From: Nitrosomonas sp. Nm166
Lineage (GTDB): Bacteria; Pseudomonadota; Gammaproteobacteria; Burkholderiales; Nitrosomonadaceae
DNA: 41,845 nt
Assembly (NCBI RefSeq): GCF_900112825.1
Contig: NZ_FONE01000031.1
Location: 1 to 41,845, forward strand
Direction: 5' to 3'
The notes beneath the pieces were generated by a model. The model worked only from the letters and a program-made list of their open reading frames with translations. It was not told where the DNA came from and made no database searches. A program made the position numbers and the translations under genes. This document shows positions 1-9,072 of the stretch, piece by piece (position 1 is the stretch's first letter; every line of letters begins with the position of its first letter).

Positions 1-106
1 GGGCGATTGCTTTTTCTACCGGTGTCCAATCAATCAGGTGATCGATTTGTTTGAGAAAGTTTCCTTTGCGAGTGCGGCGGGTGACATCAAATTCCGAAAA
101 GCTCAT
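1..106 (-). CDS. IS5-family transposase, N-terminal fragment cut by window edge
   Basis: Reading the minus strand from the ATG at 106 gives a 35-residue open stretch beginning MSFSEFDVTRRTRKGNFL and continuing with KQIDHLIDWTPVEKAIA. This is the characteristic start of IS5-family transposases (MSFSEFD...LIDW...). The catalytic DDE region is outside the window, so intactness cannot be judged. A TATAAT-like hexamer lies upstream at about 144-149 on the minus strand, consistent with the IS carrying its own promoter. Confidence 0.8.
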   Translation of the reverse strand, partial: MSFSEFDVTRRTRKGNFLKQIDHLIDWTPVEKAIA

Positions 107-189
107 ATCAATTAACTCAATTGTATGATTAAAAACACTATTATATCATTAATCGCATCTGAAACTGGCTCTGACCGTGCAAAGTTCTC
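1..189 (-). mobile_element. End of an IS5-family insertion sequence (partial)
   Basis: The window opens inside an insertion sequence whose transposase reads leftward off the edge. The IS terminus should lie upstream of that gene. On the minus strand a stretch starting near position 189 reads GAGAACTTTGCACGG, which resembles the GAG..CTTTGCA termini I associate with this IS5 subgroup. This boundary is a guess because the other end is outside the window and no target duplication can be checked. Confidence 0.45.
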
Positions 190-280
190 TATTCATCTAT
201 AAATCTAATTTGTTTTTCATAAGAAATATAAGTTAATGAGTTTAAATATAAAAATTATTTCTGTTTAAATTAATTAAAAA

Positions 281-336
281 TGTGAATATAATGTGAATTA
301 AGTGTGAACTTTTTGTGAAGAAAATTATCTTATGTT
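281..336 (+). promoter_or_regulatory. Four phased TGTGAA direct repeats plus candidate -10, upstream of the small membrane protein
   Basis: TGTGAA occurs at 281, 292, 303 and 314, exactly 11 bp apart, in an otherwise AT-only background. Tandem half-sites with one-helical-turn spacing are the layout bound by OmpR/PhoB-type response regulators. A TATGTT hexamer at 331-336 sits about 12 bp after the last repeat, where a -10 box would lie if the repeats replace a -35. Transcription would then start near 343, leaving room for the AAGGAG at 368-373. The repeats are seen directly; the regulator is inferred and its identity is unknown. Confidence 0.5.
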
Positions 337-379
337 CGCAAACTTAATAACACTAATAAATTTATTTAAGGAGATTTTA

Positions 380-598
380 GTGAAAACAAGTCAAATATTT
401 GCAATTTCGGCATTAGTTATTAGTGGTACTTTTTTTGGTATTTTATCGCTGTTTGAGTTGCCATATTCTATGATGGAATGGGTTATTTCAGATGTCATTC
501 TCGGAGCTATCCTTTATCTGAGCTACTTGACGATTACGCTGGCATTTGGTTCATCCAAGACTAAAGTAGATTATCGCGGAAAGAAAATTACGGTATAA
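380..598 (+). CDS. Small two-helix inner-membrane protein, function unknown
   Basis: I do not recognise this 72-residue protein. Two hydrophobic segments are visible (about residues 6-26 and 35-56), followed by a short basic tail (SSKTKVDYRGKKITV), suggesting a hairpin-like inner-membrane protein with a cytoplasmic C-terminus. I chose the GTG at 380 because AAGGAG lies 6 bases before it. The upstream in-frame ATG at 332 has no ribosome binding site and would overlap the likely -10 box. It stands alone between an IS5 end and the convergent metallo-hydrolase gene. The four phased TGTGAA repeats upstream suggest regulated expression. It could be an accessory gene brought in with, or stranded by, the adjacent IS. 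Confidence 0.6.
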   Translation: MKTSQIFAISALVISGTFFGILSLFELPYSMMEWVISDVILGAILYLSYLTITLAFGSSKTKVDYRGKKITV

Positions 599-612
599 AG
601 ATTCTTAGATTA

Positions 613-652
613 ATGGGTTCTGTGTTTATTCAATTATCCACACAGAACCCAT
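613..652. terminator. Bidirectional hairpin between convergent genes
   Basis: ATGGGTTCTGTGT at 613-625 pairs perfectly with ACACAGAACCCAT at 640-652 (13-bp stem, 14-base loop). It lies between the end of the small membrane protein gene and the end of the convergent metallo-hydrolase gene. U-tracts are weak on both sides, so termination efficiency is uncertain. Confidence 0.6.
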
Positions 653-708
653 CTAATATTTTCTAAAATACTTGTCTTTTCTTCAGCAAAAGTTAACAGC
701 CCATCAAA

Positions 709-1677
709 TCATATTTTTTTGAACCTATCAGTCGGATGCTCAAGCCAGTAAATCAATCCTTGCGCATTAAGCTTAATATCAGAACGAAGTAGCTCATTGA
801 TTTCTGCTTGTGGTAATTGACAACCATGTTTCGATAATTTTTGCATCAATAGCGACTTCAAAGCTTCTGAGATCACTAACTGCTTATCAGCTCCAGCGTC
901 TTTTGCTTGTTGAGCAATATCTACATGGGCATCAACCAGCTTGTGCATAGATTCAGCGTGGTATGGTAAATGACCAATGCGGCTATAGTGTGTCAGATAA
1001 GCATAATGTGGTTTATAGCTCATGATAAGATCGATTGAGACATGCGCCGCATCAGGATCAAATTGTACGGGTGAAGTAGTAGGAAATACGAATTCCAATC
1101 CATTGACATCCAGTTCCCGATACGAAACACCAAAAGTATCGCCTGTAAAAAAAGATCGGCTGCGCTCATCATAAATACAATTATGATGGCGAGCATGGCC
1201 GGGAGTGTCGAGGAACAGTAATGAGCGACCATTAAGGTCAATACGACTTTCATCAGGTGCTTCAATAATCCGACTGGCATCAATCGGGTGAATCTCACCA
1301 TACACCCGTTTAAATTCCACCTCCCCGTACACACTCATTGCGCCAGCTACAAGTCGCACAGGATTTGCCATATGGCCGGCACCACGCGGATGAACAACCA
1401 ATTTGGCATTCGGGAAAAGACGCATGCACTCACCTGCTCCACCGGCGTGGTCAAGATGGATATGCGTCAATATGACATAAGCAACATCTTCAGTTGAAAT
1501 ATTCTTTTGCTTAAGTGATTCGATGACACCGGGAATGGAAAAGGATGTGCCGGTATCAATGAGCGCAGCCATGCCTTTTTCAACGAGCAGGTGAATCGCT
1601 GCTCGTTTGGGACGATGAAATTGTGCGTCAATGGCGCTGATGCCATGCTCATAATCGGTAACAAGTGGTAATGACAT
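709..1677 (-). CDS. MBL-fold metallo-hydrolase
   Basis: This 322-residue protein has the metallo-beta-lactamase fold signature THIHLDHAGG, with the metal-binding HxHxDH at residues 72-77. Further ligand candidates are H161 in DTPGHARHH, D180 in FFTGDTFG and H229 in YLTHYSR. It resembles the ST1585-like branch of soluble dinuclear-zinc hydrolases; the substrate is unknown. The start codon lies 47 bases after the acs stop on the same strand, with no terminator seen between, so it is probably co-transcribed with acs. A role in thioester hydrolysis or acetate metabolism is only suggested by that linkage. The 613-652 hairpin follows it. Confidence 0.8.
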   Translation of the reverse strand: MSLPLVTDYEHGISAIDAQFHRPKRAAIHLLVEKGMAALIDTGTSFSIPGVIESLKQKNISTEDVAYVILTHIHLDHAGGAGECMRLFPNAKLVVHPRGAGHMANPVRLVAGAMSVYGEVEFKRVYGEIHPIDASRIIEAPDESRIDLNGRSLLFLDTPGHARHHNCIYDERSRSFFTGDTFGVSYRELDVNGLEFVFPTTSPVQFDPDAAHVSIDLIMSYKPHYAYLTHYSRIGHLPYHAESMHKLVDAHVDIAQQAKDAGADKQLVISEALKSLLMQKLSKHGCQLPQAEINELLRSDIKLNAQGLIYWLEHPTDRFKKI

Positions 1678-1724
1678 GATTCTCTGGTTTATTCGCAGGC
1701 TGTCTGTAGTGACCGTGCTTAACG

Positions 1725-3695
1725 TTATTTGGATGGATGTTTCAACTGTTCAAGAATGGCTGGATTTTCCAACGTAGAAATATCCTGGGTTATTTCTTCG
1801 CCTTTGGCGAGTGCGCGCAATAATCGGCGCATAATTTTACCAGATCGGGTCTTCGGTAGATTTTCTCCAAAGCGGATTTCTTCAGGCCTTGCAATTGGAC
1901 CAATTTCTTTTGTCACCCAATCACGCAATGTCTCGGTAATTTGAACAACTTCTTCTCCCTGCGGATACTGTCCTTTTAATACAACAAAGGCAATGACTGC
2001 TTCACCCTTGATCTCATGTGGCTTACCGACCACGGCAGCTTCGGCGACCAATGGATGAGCCACCAGGGCGGATTCGATTTCCATCGTCCCTAAGCGATGC
2101 CCGGAAACATTCAGAACATCATCAATGCGTCCCATAATCCAGAAATAACCATCCGTATCACGGTATGCAGAATCACCTGCCAGATAATATTTTCCACTAC
2201 CCATTTCTTCTGGAAAATAAGTTTTTTGGAAGCGTTCCGGATCACCCCAGAGTGTGCGGATTTGGGAAGGAAAAGGCTTTTTGATCACTAAAAAGCCACC
2301 TTTGCCATTTTCCACTTCATGACCTGCTTCATCTACAATAGCTGCAAAAATTCCTGGCAACGGAAAAGTACATGAGCCAGGCTTGAGTGCAACAGCGCCC
2401 GGCATTGGTGCGATCATATGGCAGCCTGTTTCAGTTTGCCACCAAGTATCAACAATAGGACAGCGAGATTGTCCTACCTTTTCATAAAACCATATCCAGG
2501 CTTCGGGATTAATGGGCTCACCTACTGAACCCAGTAATCGTAGTGAAGATAAGTCATATTGCGCGGGTAGATCAGCTCCCTGCTTGATCAATGAACGAAT
2601 TGCAGTGGGCGCGGTGTAAAAAGTAGTTACGCGATGCTTTTCGATAATTTCCCAAAAACGTCCGGCATGCGGATAAGTGGGAATTCCTTCAAAAATTACC
2701 TGAGTAGCCCCCACGGCAAGAGGTCCGTAAGCAACATAACTGTGGCCAGTAATCCAACCCACATCCGCGGTGCACCAAAATATATCAGTAGGTTTGTAAT
2801 CAAAAACCCACTGCATACTCACTTTGGCTCCTAGTAAATAACCTGCGCTGGAATGTTGAACGCCCTTGGGCTTACCTGTTGAACCAGAGGTATACAAAGT
2901 AAACAAAGGATGCTCAGCATTGACCCACTCCGGTTCGCAATGTGCGCTGGCATTTTGTGTAATTTCATGCCACCAGACATCTCGTGTTGGATCAAATGAT
3001 ATTGCTGCACCACTTCGTTTATAAACAACGACGAGCTTGACAGATGCCGTATCGCCCATAGCCATAGCTTCATCAACGGTAGCTTTGAGCGGATTGTGTT
3101 TGCCGCCGCGTAACTGCTCATCGGCCGTGATGACTGCTATTGCACCAGCATCGGTGATGCGCTCATGCAAGCTTCTGGCAGAAAAGCCACCAAATACCAC
3201 CGAATGAATTGCACCAATGCGCGCGCAAGCCTGCATGGCCACCACCGCTTCGATGCGCATGGGCATATAGATAATGACACGATCCCCTTTTTTTATATTT
3301 CTTGATTTCAGCGCATTGGCAAGCTGACAAACACGCTGATGAAGATCCCGATAAGTTGCTTGTATGACTTCGCCATTATCAGATTCAAAAATAATAGCAA
3401 TCTTATCGGCTTGTGTTGCTAAATGTCGATCAAGGCAGTTATATGAAATATTCAATACACCATCATCAAACCATTGATAAAACGGCGGAGTTCGATCATC
3501 CAGTATTTTTGCAAAAGGCTTATGCCAGACAATCTGCTCTTTCGCTTGCTTGGCCCAGAAATTCTGATAATCCAGTTCTGCTTCTGAACATAGCGCTTGA
3601 TATGTTTGCATATCGGGTATATTTGCTTTTTGAGCAAATATACCGGAAGGTGAAAAAATACGAGTTTCGTTTAGAACTGACTCAATGGTTGGCAT
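1725..3695 (-). CDS. acsA: Acetyl-CoA synthetase
   Basis: A 656-residue, full-length AMP-forming acetate:CoA ligase. It activates acetate through acetyl-AMP to acetyl-CoA in the cytosol. The adenylate-forming P-loop motif [11 protein letters not shown] is at residues 268-278, WWQTETG is in the middle, the A8 hinge region is [15 protein letters not shown], and the C-terminal [11 protein letters not shown] contains the conserved catalytic lysine (K620), known in this family as the target of reversible acetylation. The ATG at 3695 is preceded by GGAG. An MBL-fold hydrolase follows in the same direction. The promoter region carries an 11-bp tandem repeat. Identification is secure. Confidence 0.97.
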   Translation of the reverse strand: MPTIESVLNETRIFSPSGIFAQKANIPDMQTYQALCSEAELDYQNFWAKQAKEQIVWHKPFAKILDDRTPPFYQWFDDGVLNISYNCLDRHLATQADKIAIIFESDNGEVIQATYRDLHQRVCQLANALKSRNIKKGDRVIIYMPMRIEAVVAMQACARIGAIHSVVFGGFSARSLHERITDAGAIAVITADEQLRGGKHNPLKATVDEAMAMGDTASVKLVVVYKRSGAAISFDPTRDVWWHEITQNASAHCEPEWVNAEHPLFTLYTSGSTGKPKGVQHSSAGYLLGAKVSMQWVFDYKPTDIFWCTADVGWITGHSYVAYGPLAVGATQVIFEGIPTYPHAGRFWEIIEKHRVTTFYTAPTAIRSLIKQGADLPAQYDLSSLRLLGSVGEPINPEAWIWFYEKVGQSRCPIVDTWWQTETGCHMIAPMPGAVALKPGSCTFPLPGIFAAIVDEAGHEVENGKGGFLVIKKPFPSQIRTLWGDPERFQKTYFPEEMGSGKYYLAGDSAYRDTDGYFWIMGRIDDVLNVSGHRLGTMEIESALVAHPLVAEAAVVGKPHEIKGEAVIAFVVLKGQYPQGEEVVQITETLRDWVTKEIGPIARPEEIRFGENLPKTRSGKIMRRLLRALAKGEEITQDISTLENPAILEQLKHPSK

Positions 3696-3732
3696 GCTAT
3701 TTCTCCGTATTTTGTTCGATAAGCTGAAACGG

Positions 3733-3773
3733 ATTGTATCATTGGCACGCTTTGTAATTTGCTTGTAATTTGC
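3733..3773 (-). promoter_or_regulatory. Candidate acs promoter with an 11-bp tandem direct repeat
   Basis: Upstream of acs the 11-mer TTGTAATTTGC is repeated back to back at 3752-3762 and 3763-3773 (plus-strand reading). On the acs strand a good -10 hexamer, TACAAT, lies at 3738-3733, and no recognisable -35 is present. The repeat occupies the -35 region, as expected for an activator-dependent promoter. The repeat is observed; its regulatory role is inference. Confidence 0.4.
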
Positions 3774-3907
3774 ACCTCCTACTTTGCATATACTTTTTCA
3801 TATTTTTAGTGGTTAGATTAAATTAATTATCAGAAAAATAAGAATTAATAGCGATAGTTAATATCGGCATTAGAATCAAGTAGATATTTCATCTATCGAA
3901 CTTTGTG

Positions 3908-3936
3908 TTTCATATTTTATAAATTTTTGATAGAAT
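3908..3936 (+). promoter_or_regulatory. Possible promoter of the rimP-nusA-infB operon
   Basis: TAGAAT at 3931-3936, extended as TTTTTGATAGAAT, resembles a -10 element. A weak -35-like TTTCAT lies 17 bases upstream at 3908-3913. Transcription would start near 3943, just ahead of the leader hairpin. The -35 match is poor, so this is tentative. Confidence 0.3.
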
Positions 3937-3951
3937 TTAACAATAAATGCG

Positions 3952-3975
3952 ATGGGCTTTTTTAGCCCATTTTTT
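3952..3975 (+). terminator. Hairpin plus U-tract in the rimP leader (possible attenuator)
   Basis: ATGGGCT at 3952-3958 pairs with AGCCCAT at 3964-3970 across a five-T loop and is followed by a run of six T (3970-3975), the form of an intrinsic terminator. It sits directly before the rimP ribosome binding site (GGAG at 3985-3988) and just after the possible promoter. Terminator-like leaders have been reported before rimP operons in proteobacteria. The operon encodes NusA, which itself affects termination, so feedback attenuation is a reasonable hypothesis. An open frame could start at 3952, but the hairpin is better read as RNA. Confidence 0.55.
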
Positions 3976-3990
3976 ATTTGTGGCGGAGCT

Positions 3991-4419
3991 ATGACACTTG
4001 AAGAATTACTAGAGACAACTCTGAAAGGAATGGGTTATGAGTTGGTTGAAGTGGAACAACTAGCGCACAGCAAATTATTAAGAATCTTTGTAGATAAAGA
4101 AGGTGGCATCAGCATTGACGATTGTGTTGCAATCAGTAACCATTTGAGTCGGCTGTTAGCTGTTGAGAATATTGATTATGGTCGATTAGAAGTTTCTTCG
4201 CCCGGGCTTGATAGGCCTTTGAGGAAAGAAGCAGATTTTCTCCGTTTTAAAGGAGAAACGATTAAATTAAAACTGCGCGTTCCTATCCAGGGGCAAAGAA
4301 ATCTTGTGGGAATTTTGCGGGAAGTAAATGATGGCATAATAAAACTTGAAGTCGAAGGAAAATTGTTAGACCTTGAATTGAGTAACCTTGGAAAAGCTCG
4401 TTTGGTTCCAAAATTGTAG
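3991..4419 (+). CDS. rimP: Ribosome maturation factor RimP
   Basis: A 142-residue RimP, the assembly factor for the 30S subunit. The family signature is visible in [20 protein letters not shown] and in [17 protein letters not shown] (N-terminal domain), followed by the Sm-like C-terminal domain. I chose the ATG at 3991, preceded by GGAG at 3985-3988. An upstream in-frame ATG at 3952 would translate through the leader hairpin and add an atypical N-terminus. It is the first gene of the conserved rimP-nusA-infB-rbfA-truB order; nusA begins 26 bases downstream. Confidence 0.95.
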   Translation: MTLEELLETTLKGMGYELVEVEQLAHSKLLRIFVDKEGGISIDDCVAISNHLSRLLAVENIDYGRLEVSSPGLDRPLRKEADFLRFKGETIKLKLRVPIQGQRNLVGILREVNDGIIKLEVEGKLLDLELSNLGKARLVPKL

Positions 4420-4445
4420 GTAAATAAAAATTTGGCTGGAGGACT

Positions 4446-5918
4446 ATGAGCCGCGAGATTTTACTGTTAGTTGATGCACTAGCACGTGAAAAAGCTGTTG
4501 AAAAAGAAGTTATTTTCACAGCCTTAGAGCTTGCACTAGCGTCTGCTACAAAGAAACGGTTTGAAGAAGATATTGAAACACGTATTTCCATTAATAGAGT
4601 AACGGGAGATTATCAATCTTTTCGTCGTTGGTTAGTGGTAGAAAACGGTGCTGTGGAGGATCTTGCCCGCCAAATTTCTTTAGTTGATGCTCAAAAAATC
4701 AATGCGGATATTCACCTAGGTGGTTATATTGAAGAACCATTAGAACCCATTGAGTTCGGACGTATTGGTGCGCAAGCAGCGAAGCAGGTAATATTCCAGA
4801 AGATACGTGATGCAGAGCGTGAGCAAACACTGAACGATTTTCTTGAAAGAGAGGATTATCTGGTCAGCGGAACAATAAAGCGCATGGAACGCGGCAATGC
4901 CATTATTGAATCCGGAAAAATTGAAGCTGAATTGCCACGCGATCAAATGATACCTAAAGAAAACTTGCGGGTGGGGGATCGAGTTCGCGCGTATTTATAT
5001 AAAATTGACCGTGCTTCGAGAGGACCGCAATTAAAGCTTTCCCGTATTACTCCCGAATTTCTGATGAAACTGTTTGAACTGGAAGTACCGGAAATAGAGG
5101 AAGGCTTGTTAGAAATTAAGGTAGCTGCACGAGATCCGGGATCGCGCGCTAAAATTGCAGTTAAATCAAATGATCAGCGCATTGATCCGATTGGCACTTG
5201 CGTAGGTATGCGTGGATCTAGAGTACAGGCAGTTATTAGTGAGCTGGCCGGTGAACGTGTAGACATTGTCTTGTGGGCAGATGATCCAGCTACTTTTATT
5301 ATTAACGCGCTGGCACCTGCAGAAATTAGCAGCATCATGGTCGATGAGGAGAAACACAGCATGGATATTGTGGTAGATGACGATAATCTGGCACAAGCAA
5401 TCGGCCGCGGTGGGCAAAATGTTCGACTTGCCTCAGAGTTAACGGGCTGGGAGTTGAACATCATGACAGTGGAAGAGTCTAAAGCCAAGCATGAAAAAGA
5501 GGCATCACAGACTTGCCAGCTTTTTATGCAAAAATTGGATGTTGATGAAGAGATCGCAGAAATACTTGTCCAGGAAGGCTTTGCTACATTGGAAGAAGTA
5601 GCTTACGTGCCATTAAATGAGATGCTGGAAATTGAATCATTAGATACAGAAACTGTAAATGAAATCAGGAATCGAGCCCGTAATGTACTTTTAACAGATG
5701 CTATTGCTAATGAAGAGAAAGTAGAACATGTCGCTGAAGATTTGCTTTCATTAGAGGGTATGGATATCAATATTGTTCGGGAATTGGCATCCCGAGGTAT
5801 TAATACGCAAGCTGACCTGGCTGATTTAGCTGCTGATGATTTGGTAGAAATGACCGGTATCGATACGGAACGTGCAAACCGGCTGATTATGAAGGCCCGT
5901 GAACCGTGGTTTACTTGA
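4446..5918 (+). CDS. nusA: Transcription termination/antitermination factor NusA
   Basis: A 490-residue NusA, which binds RNA polymerase and modulates pausing, termination and antitermination. The order of domains is an N-terminal polymerase-binding domain (about 1-125), an S1 domain (about 135-200, [18 protein letters not shown]), tandem KH domains (about 205-345, including [15 protein letters not shown] and [13 protein letters not shown]), and two C-terminal acidic helix-hairpin-helix repeats ([17 protein letters not shown] and [17 protein letters not shown]), as in proteobacterial NusA. GGAGG at 4438-4442 precedes the ATG. It lies between rimP and infB in the standard operon. Confidence 0.97.
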   Translation: MSREILLLVDALAREKAVEKEVIFTALELALASATKKRFEEDIETRISINRVTGDYQSFRRWLVVENGAVEDLARQISLVDAQKINADIHLGGYIEEPLEPIEFGRIGAQAAKQVIFQKIRDAEREQTLNDFLEREDYLVSGTIKRMERGNAIIESGKIEAELPRDQMIPKENLRVGDRVRAYLYKIDRASRGPQLKLSRITPEFLMKLFELEVPEIEEGLLEIKVAARDPGSRAKIAVKSNDQRIDPIGTCVGMRGSRVQAVISELAGERVDIVLWADDPATFIINALAPAEISSIMVDEEKHSMDIVVDDDNLAQAIGRGGQNVRLASELTGWELNIMTVEESKAKHEKEASQTCQLFMQKLDVDEEIAEILVQEGFATLEEVAYVPLNEMLEIESLDTETVNEIRNRARNVLLTDAIANEEKVEHVAEDLLSLEGMDINIVRELASRGINTQADLADLAADDLVEMTGIDTERANRLIMKAREPWFT

Positions 5919-6007
5919 TTTAAATCATGAATATCAATTATAAAGTGTAGTTGACTATTTACTTTGATGAAAACCTGCTTGAAGTTTTAATTGCTGAAAG
6001 GTTATAA

Positions 6008-8653
6008 ATGGCTCAAATGAGTGTAGAACAATTTGCTAATGAACTGGGGTTGTTGCCAGCAGTCTTGCTGGAACAGCTTAAAGCTGCTGGCGTAAAAAAA
6101 ATGTTAGCGGAAGACAGTCTGACAGAGCAAGATAAGGCTCAACTACTTGATTATCTTAGAAGAACTCATGGATCCACTGAAACCAAAAGCAAAGTTACTT
6201 TAACTCGCCGTCAAACTTCAGAAATCCGAAAATCTGATAGTACTGGTCGAGCGCGAACCATTCAGGTGGAAGTTAGAAAAAAACGTGTCCTGACAAAACC
6301 AATTCCTGGAGATCTGGAATCCATCCCAATAGCAGCAACCAGATCTGAAACAATTCATCCACCAATTAGAGAATCGGTCATTGATGCGGAACAACTGGCA
6401 TTACGTAATGAAGAAGCAAGAAAACAAGCAGAATTAATTGCACGTCAGGCTGAGGAAATTAGACAAAAAAGAGCACGTAAAAGAATTGAAACTGCTGAGG
6501 AAACAAACAAGAGTGAACAGGTAACAGCCCCTGCTGAAGCAGCAGAGTTGGCTAAACCAGTACCCCTTGTAGCTGCAGAACCGGAAGTTAATATTCAATC
6601 AGAGCCTGTCAAAAAAACTGAGCCTGAACAGCAAAGTGAAGCTCAGTTGCCCGCTACTTCTACTGATGGAACACTGCACAAGCTTGCTGGAAAATCTGAA
6701 GAAAAAACAGAGAAAAAAAAGAAACAAGTCAAGCAGCAAGTGATGTGGAAGGATGAAAGTACCAAGAAACGAAGCGTTAAAACTCGCGGCGATCTTTCCG
6801 CTGGCCTAGGATGGCGTACAACCCGCAGAGAGAAGCATAGTAAGCCCACCCATGTAGAAGATCAGAATATTCATGGCTTTTCTGCACCTACCGAACCTAT
6901 TGTGCGCGAGATTATGGTGCCAGAAACAATTTCTGTGAGCATGCTGGCTCAAAAAATGTCAGTTAAAGCGGCTGATGTCATTAAAGTGCTCATGAAAATG
7001 GGCAGCATGGTAACCATTAATCAAATGCTGGATCAGGATACCGCCATGATTGTCGTTGAAGAAATGGGCCATATTGCCAAATATGCAGAAATGGATAATC
7101 CTGAAAGCTTCCTTGTTGATAGTGAAGCATCTATCGCTGAGGCAGAATTGTTTCCTCGGGCACCCGTGGTAACAGTGATGGGACACGTTGATCATGGCAA
7201 AACTTCTTTATTAGATTACATTCGTCGTACTCGGGTTGCAGGGGGCGAGGCAGGTGGTATCACACAGCATATTGGCGCTTATCATGTAGAAACGGGTCAT
7301 GGCATGATTACTTTTCTGGATACACCGGGACATGAAGCATTTACTGCAATGCGCGCACGCGGTACCAGAATTACCGATATTGTCGTTCTGGTAGTGGCTG
7401 CCGATGATGGTGTCATGCCTCAAACCATCGAGGCCATTCATCATGCAAAAGCAGCAAAAATTCCTATCATTGTTGCGGTAAATAAAATAGACAAGCCGGA
7501 AGCAAATGTCGAGCGAATCAGGCATGAACTGGTTGCACATGAAGTGGTTCCAGAAGATTGGGGGGGTGATACGATGTTTGTCGAGGTATCTGCCAAAACC
7601 GGTCAAGGGATCGATGCCTTACTGGAAAGTATATTGCTGCAAGCTGAAGTGTTGGAATTAAAGGCACCCACAAAAACACCAGCTAAAGGTGTGGTGATCG
7701 AATCTCGCCTGGATAAAGGACGTGGTCCGGTAGCCACTATTCTGGTGCAGTCGGGAACTTTAATACGCGGTGATATTTTATTGGCTGGCGCAGTCTACGG
7801 TAAGGTGCGTGCCATGAATGATGAGAATGGTAAAGCGATCAAGCAGGCAAGCACATCCATTCCGGTTGAAATTCAGGGTTTATCAGAAGTACCTGAAGCC
7901 GGTGAGACCGTTTTTGTGCTGGATGATGAACGCAAGGCGCGAGAAATCGCCCTCTTCCGACAAGGTAAATATCGTGATGTGAAACTTGCCAAGCAGCAAG
8001 CTGCAAAACTTGAGAATGTTTTTGATCAACAAGAAGATGTTAAGGTTTTATCCTTGATAATCAAGACAGACGTCCAAGGCTCTTGTGAAGCTCTGGCCTA
8101 CGCATTGCAGAAACTCTCAACCGATGAAGTAAAGGTAAATATTATTCACAGCGGGGTTGGTGCAATTATTGAATCAGATATCAATCTATCGCTTGCTTCA
8201 AAGGCGGTTGTGATAGGCTTTAATGTACGTGCAGATGCAAGTGCTCGCAAGTTGATCGCATCAACCGGCGTGGATGTACGATATTACAACATTATTTATG
8301 AAGCCGTCGATGAGATTAAAGCTGCACTTTCAGGCATGATGGCGCCTGAACGTAAAGAACATATCATCGGTCTGGTTGATATTCGTCAGATTTATCGCAT
8401 TCCTAAGGTAGGCGCAGTTGCTGGATGTTATGTTGTGGATGGTATCATTAAAAGGAATTCACTGATCAGAGTATTACGAGATGGTTTGGTAATACACAGC
8501 TGTGAGTTGGACTCACTGAAACGCTTTAAAGATGATGTTAAAGAAGTCAGAGAAGGATTTGAGTGCGGCTTGTCCTTAAAAAACTTCAGTGATATTCAGG
8601 TGGGTGATCAACTGGAAGTTTATGAAATTGTTGAAACAGCCCGGTCTTTATAA
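6008..8653 (+). CDS. infB: Translation initiation factor IF-2
   Basis: An 881-residue IF-2, the GTPase that brings initiator fMet-tRNA to the ribosome. An IF2_N domain lies at about 1-52, followed by a charged Lys/Glu/Ala-rich linker (about 55-290). A second IF2_N module is at about 305-355. The G domain has G1 GHVDHGKT at 392-399, the G3 motif DTPGH and NKID. Beta-barrel and C-terminal domains follow ([18 protein letters not shown]). AAAGG precedes the ATG. The 89-base gap after nusA holds no terminator or convincing promoter, so the operon continues. The length is typical for Betaproteobacteria. Confidence 0.97.
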   Translation: MAQMSVEQFANELGLLPAVLLEQLKAAGVKKMLAEDSLTEQDKAQLLDYLRRTHGSTETKSKVTLTRRQTSEIRKSDSTGRARTIQVEVRKKRVLTKPIPGDLESIPIAATRSETIHPPIRESVIDAEQLALRNEEARKQAELIARQAEEIRQKRARKRIETAEETNKSEQVTAPAEAAELAKPVPLVAAEPEVNIQSEPVKKTEPEQQSEAQLPATSTDGTLHKLAGKSEEKTEKKKKQVKQQVMWKDESTKKRSVKTRGDLSAGLGWRTTRREKHSKPTHVEDQNIHGFSAPTEPIVREIMVPETISVSMLAQKMSVKAADVIKVLMKMGSMVTINQMLDQDTAMIVVEEMGHIAKYAEMDNPESFLVDSEASIAEAELFPRAPVVTVMGHVDHGKTSLLDYIRRTRVAGGEAGGITQHIGAYHVETGHGMITFLDTPGHEAFTAMRARGTRITDIVVLVVAADDGVMPQTIEAIHHAKAAKIPIIVAVNKIDKPEANVERIRHELVAHEVVPEDWGGDTMFVEVSAKTGQGIDALLESILLQAEVLELKAPTKTPAKGVVIESRLDKGRGPVATILVQSGTLIRGDILLAGAVYGKVRAMNDENGKAIKQASTSIPVEIQGLSEVPEAGETVFVLDDERKAREIALFRQGKYRDVKLAKQQAAKLENVFDQQEDVKVLSLIIKTDVQGSCEALAYALQKLSTDEVKVNIIHSGVGAIIESDINLSLASKAVVIGFNVRADASARKLIASTGVDVRYYNIIYEAVDEIKAALSGMMAPERKEHIIGLVDIRQIYRIPKVGAVAGCYVVDGIIKRNSLIRVLRDGLVIHSCELDSLKRFKDDVKEVREGFECGLSLKNFSDIQVGDQLEVYEIVETARSL

Positions 8654-8680
8654 CACATGCTTTAAGCAGAGACAATCTTA

Positions 8681-9064
8681 ATGCCTAAAGACTATTCTCG
8701 CACATTACGCGTAGCTGATCAGATCCAGCGTGAATTAGCAGATCTGATACAGCACGAAATCAAAGATCCGCGTGTTGGGCAAATTACAGTCACTGCTGTC
8801 GAAGTGACGCGTGATTATAGCCATGCCAAGGTTTTTTATACGATGCTAGGAAGTAAAGAAGAGAAATTGCTGGTAGAAAACGGACTTGAGCATGCGAAAG
8901 GTTTCTTGCGCTCAAATCTATCTCATCGGATGAAATTAAGAGTTACGCCGCAGCTACAGTTTATTTATGATGAATCAGTTGAACGTGGCGTTCGTTTGTC
9001 GAAATTGATTGATGAAGCAATCGCTCAAGATAACATTACCCGCCCAACAGACTCTGACAGTTAA
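8681..9064 (+). CDS. rbfA: Ribosome-binding factor A
   Basis: A 127-residue RbfA, a KH-fold cold-shock-associated factor needed for 30S maturation and 16S 5'-end processing. Characteristic stretches are ADQIQRELADLIQHEIKDPR, VTAVEVTRDYSHAKVF and RVTPQLQFIYDESVERGVRL. It starts 27 bases after infB and ends 8 bases before truB, in the conserved operon order. No strong Shine-Dalgarno is seen, suggesting coupling to upstream translation or transcript read-through. Confidence 0.95.
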   Translation: MPKDYSRTLRVADQIQRELADLIQHEIKDPRVGQITVTAVEVTRDYSHAKVFYTMLGSKEEKLLVENGLEHAKGFLRSNLSHRMKLRVTPQLQFIYDESVERGVRLSKLIDEAIAQDNITRPTDSDS

Positions 9065-9072
9065 AACAAAGC

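Noticed and set aside
5951-5956. TTGACT as a -35 box for infB
   Set aside because: No reasonable -10 hexamer 16-18 bases downstream; infB is expected to be read from the operon promoter.
7211-7606. 131-codon minus-strand open frame inside infB
   Set aside because: Covers the conserved IF-2 GTPase domain on the other strand; a shadow frame.
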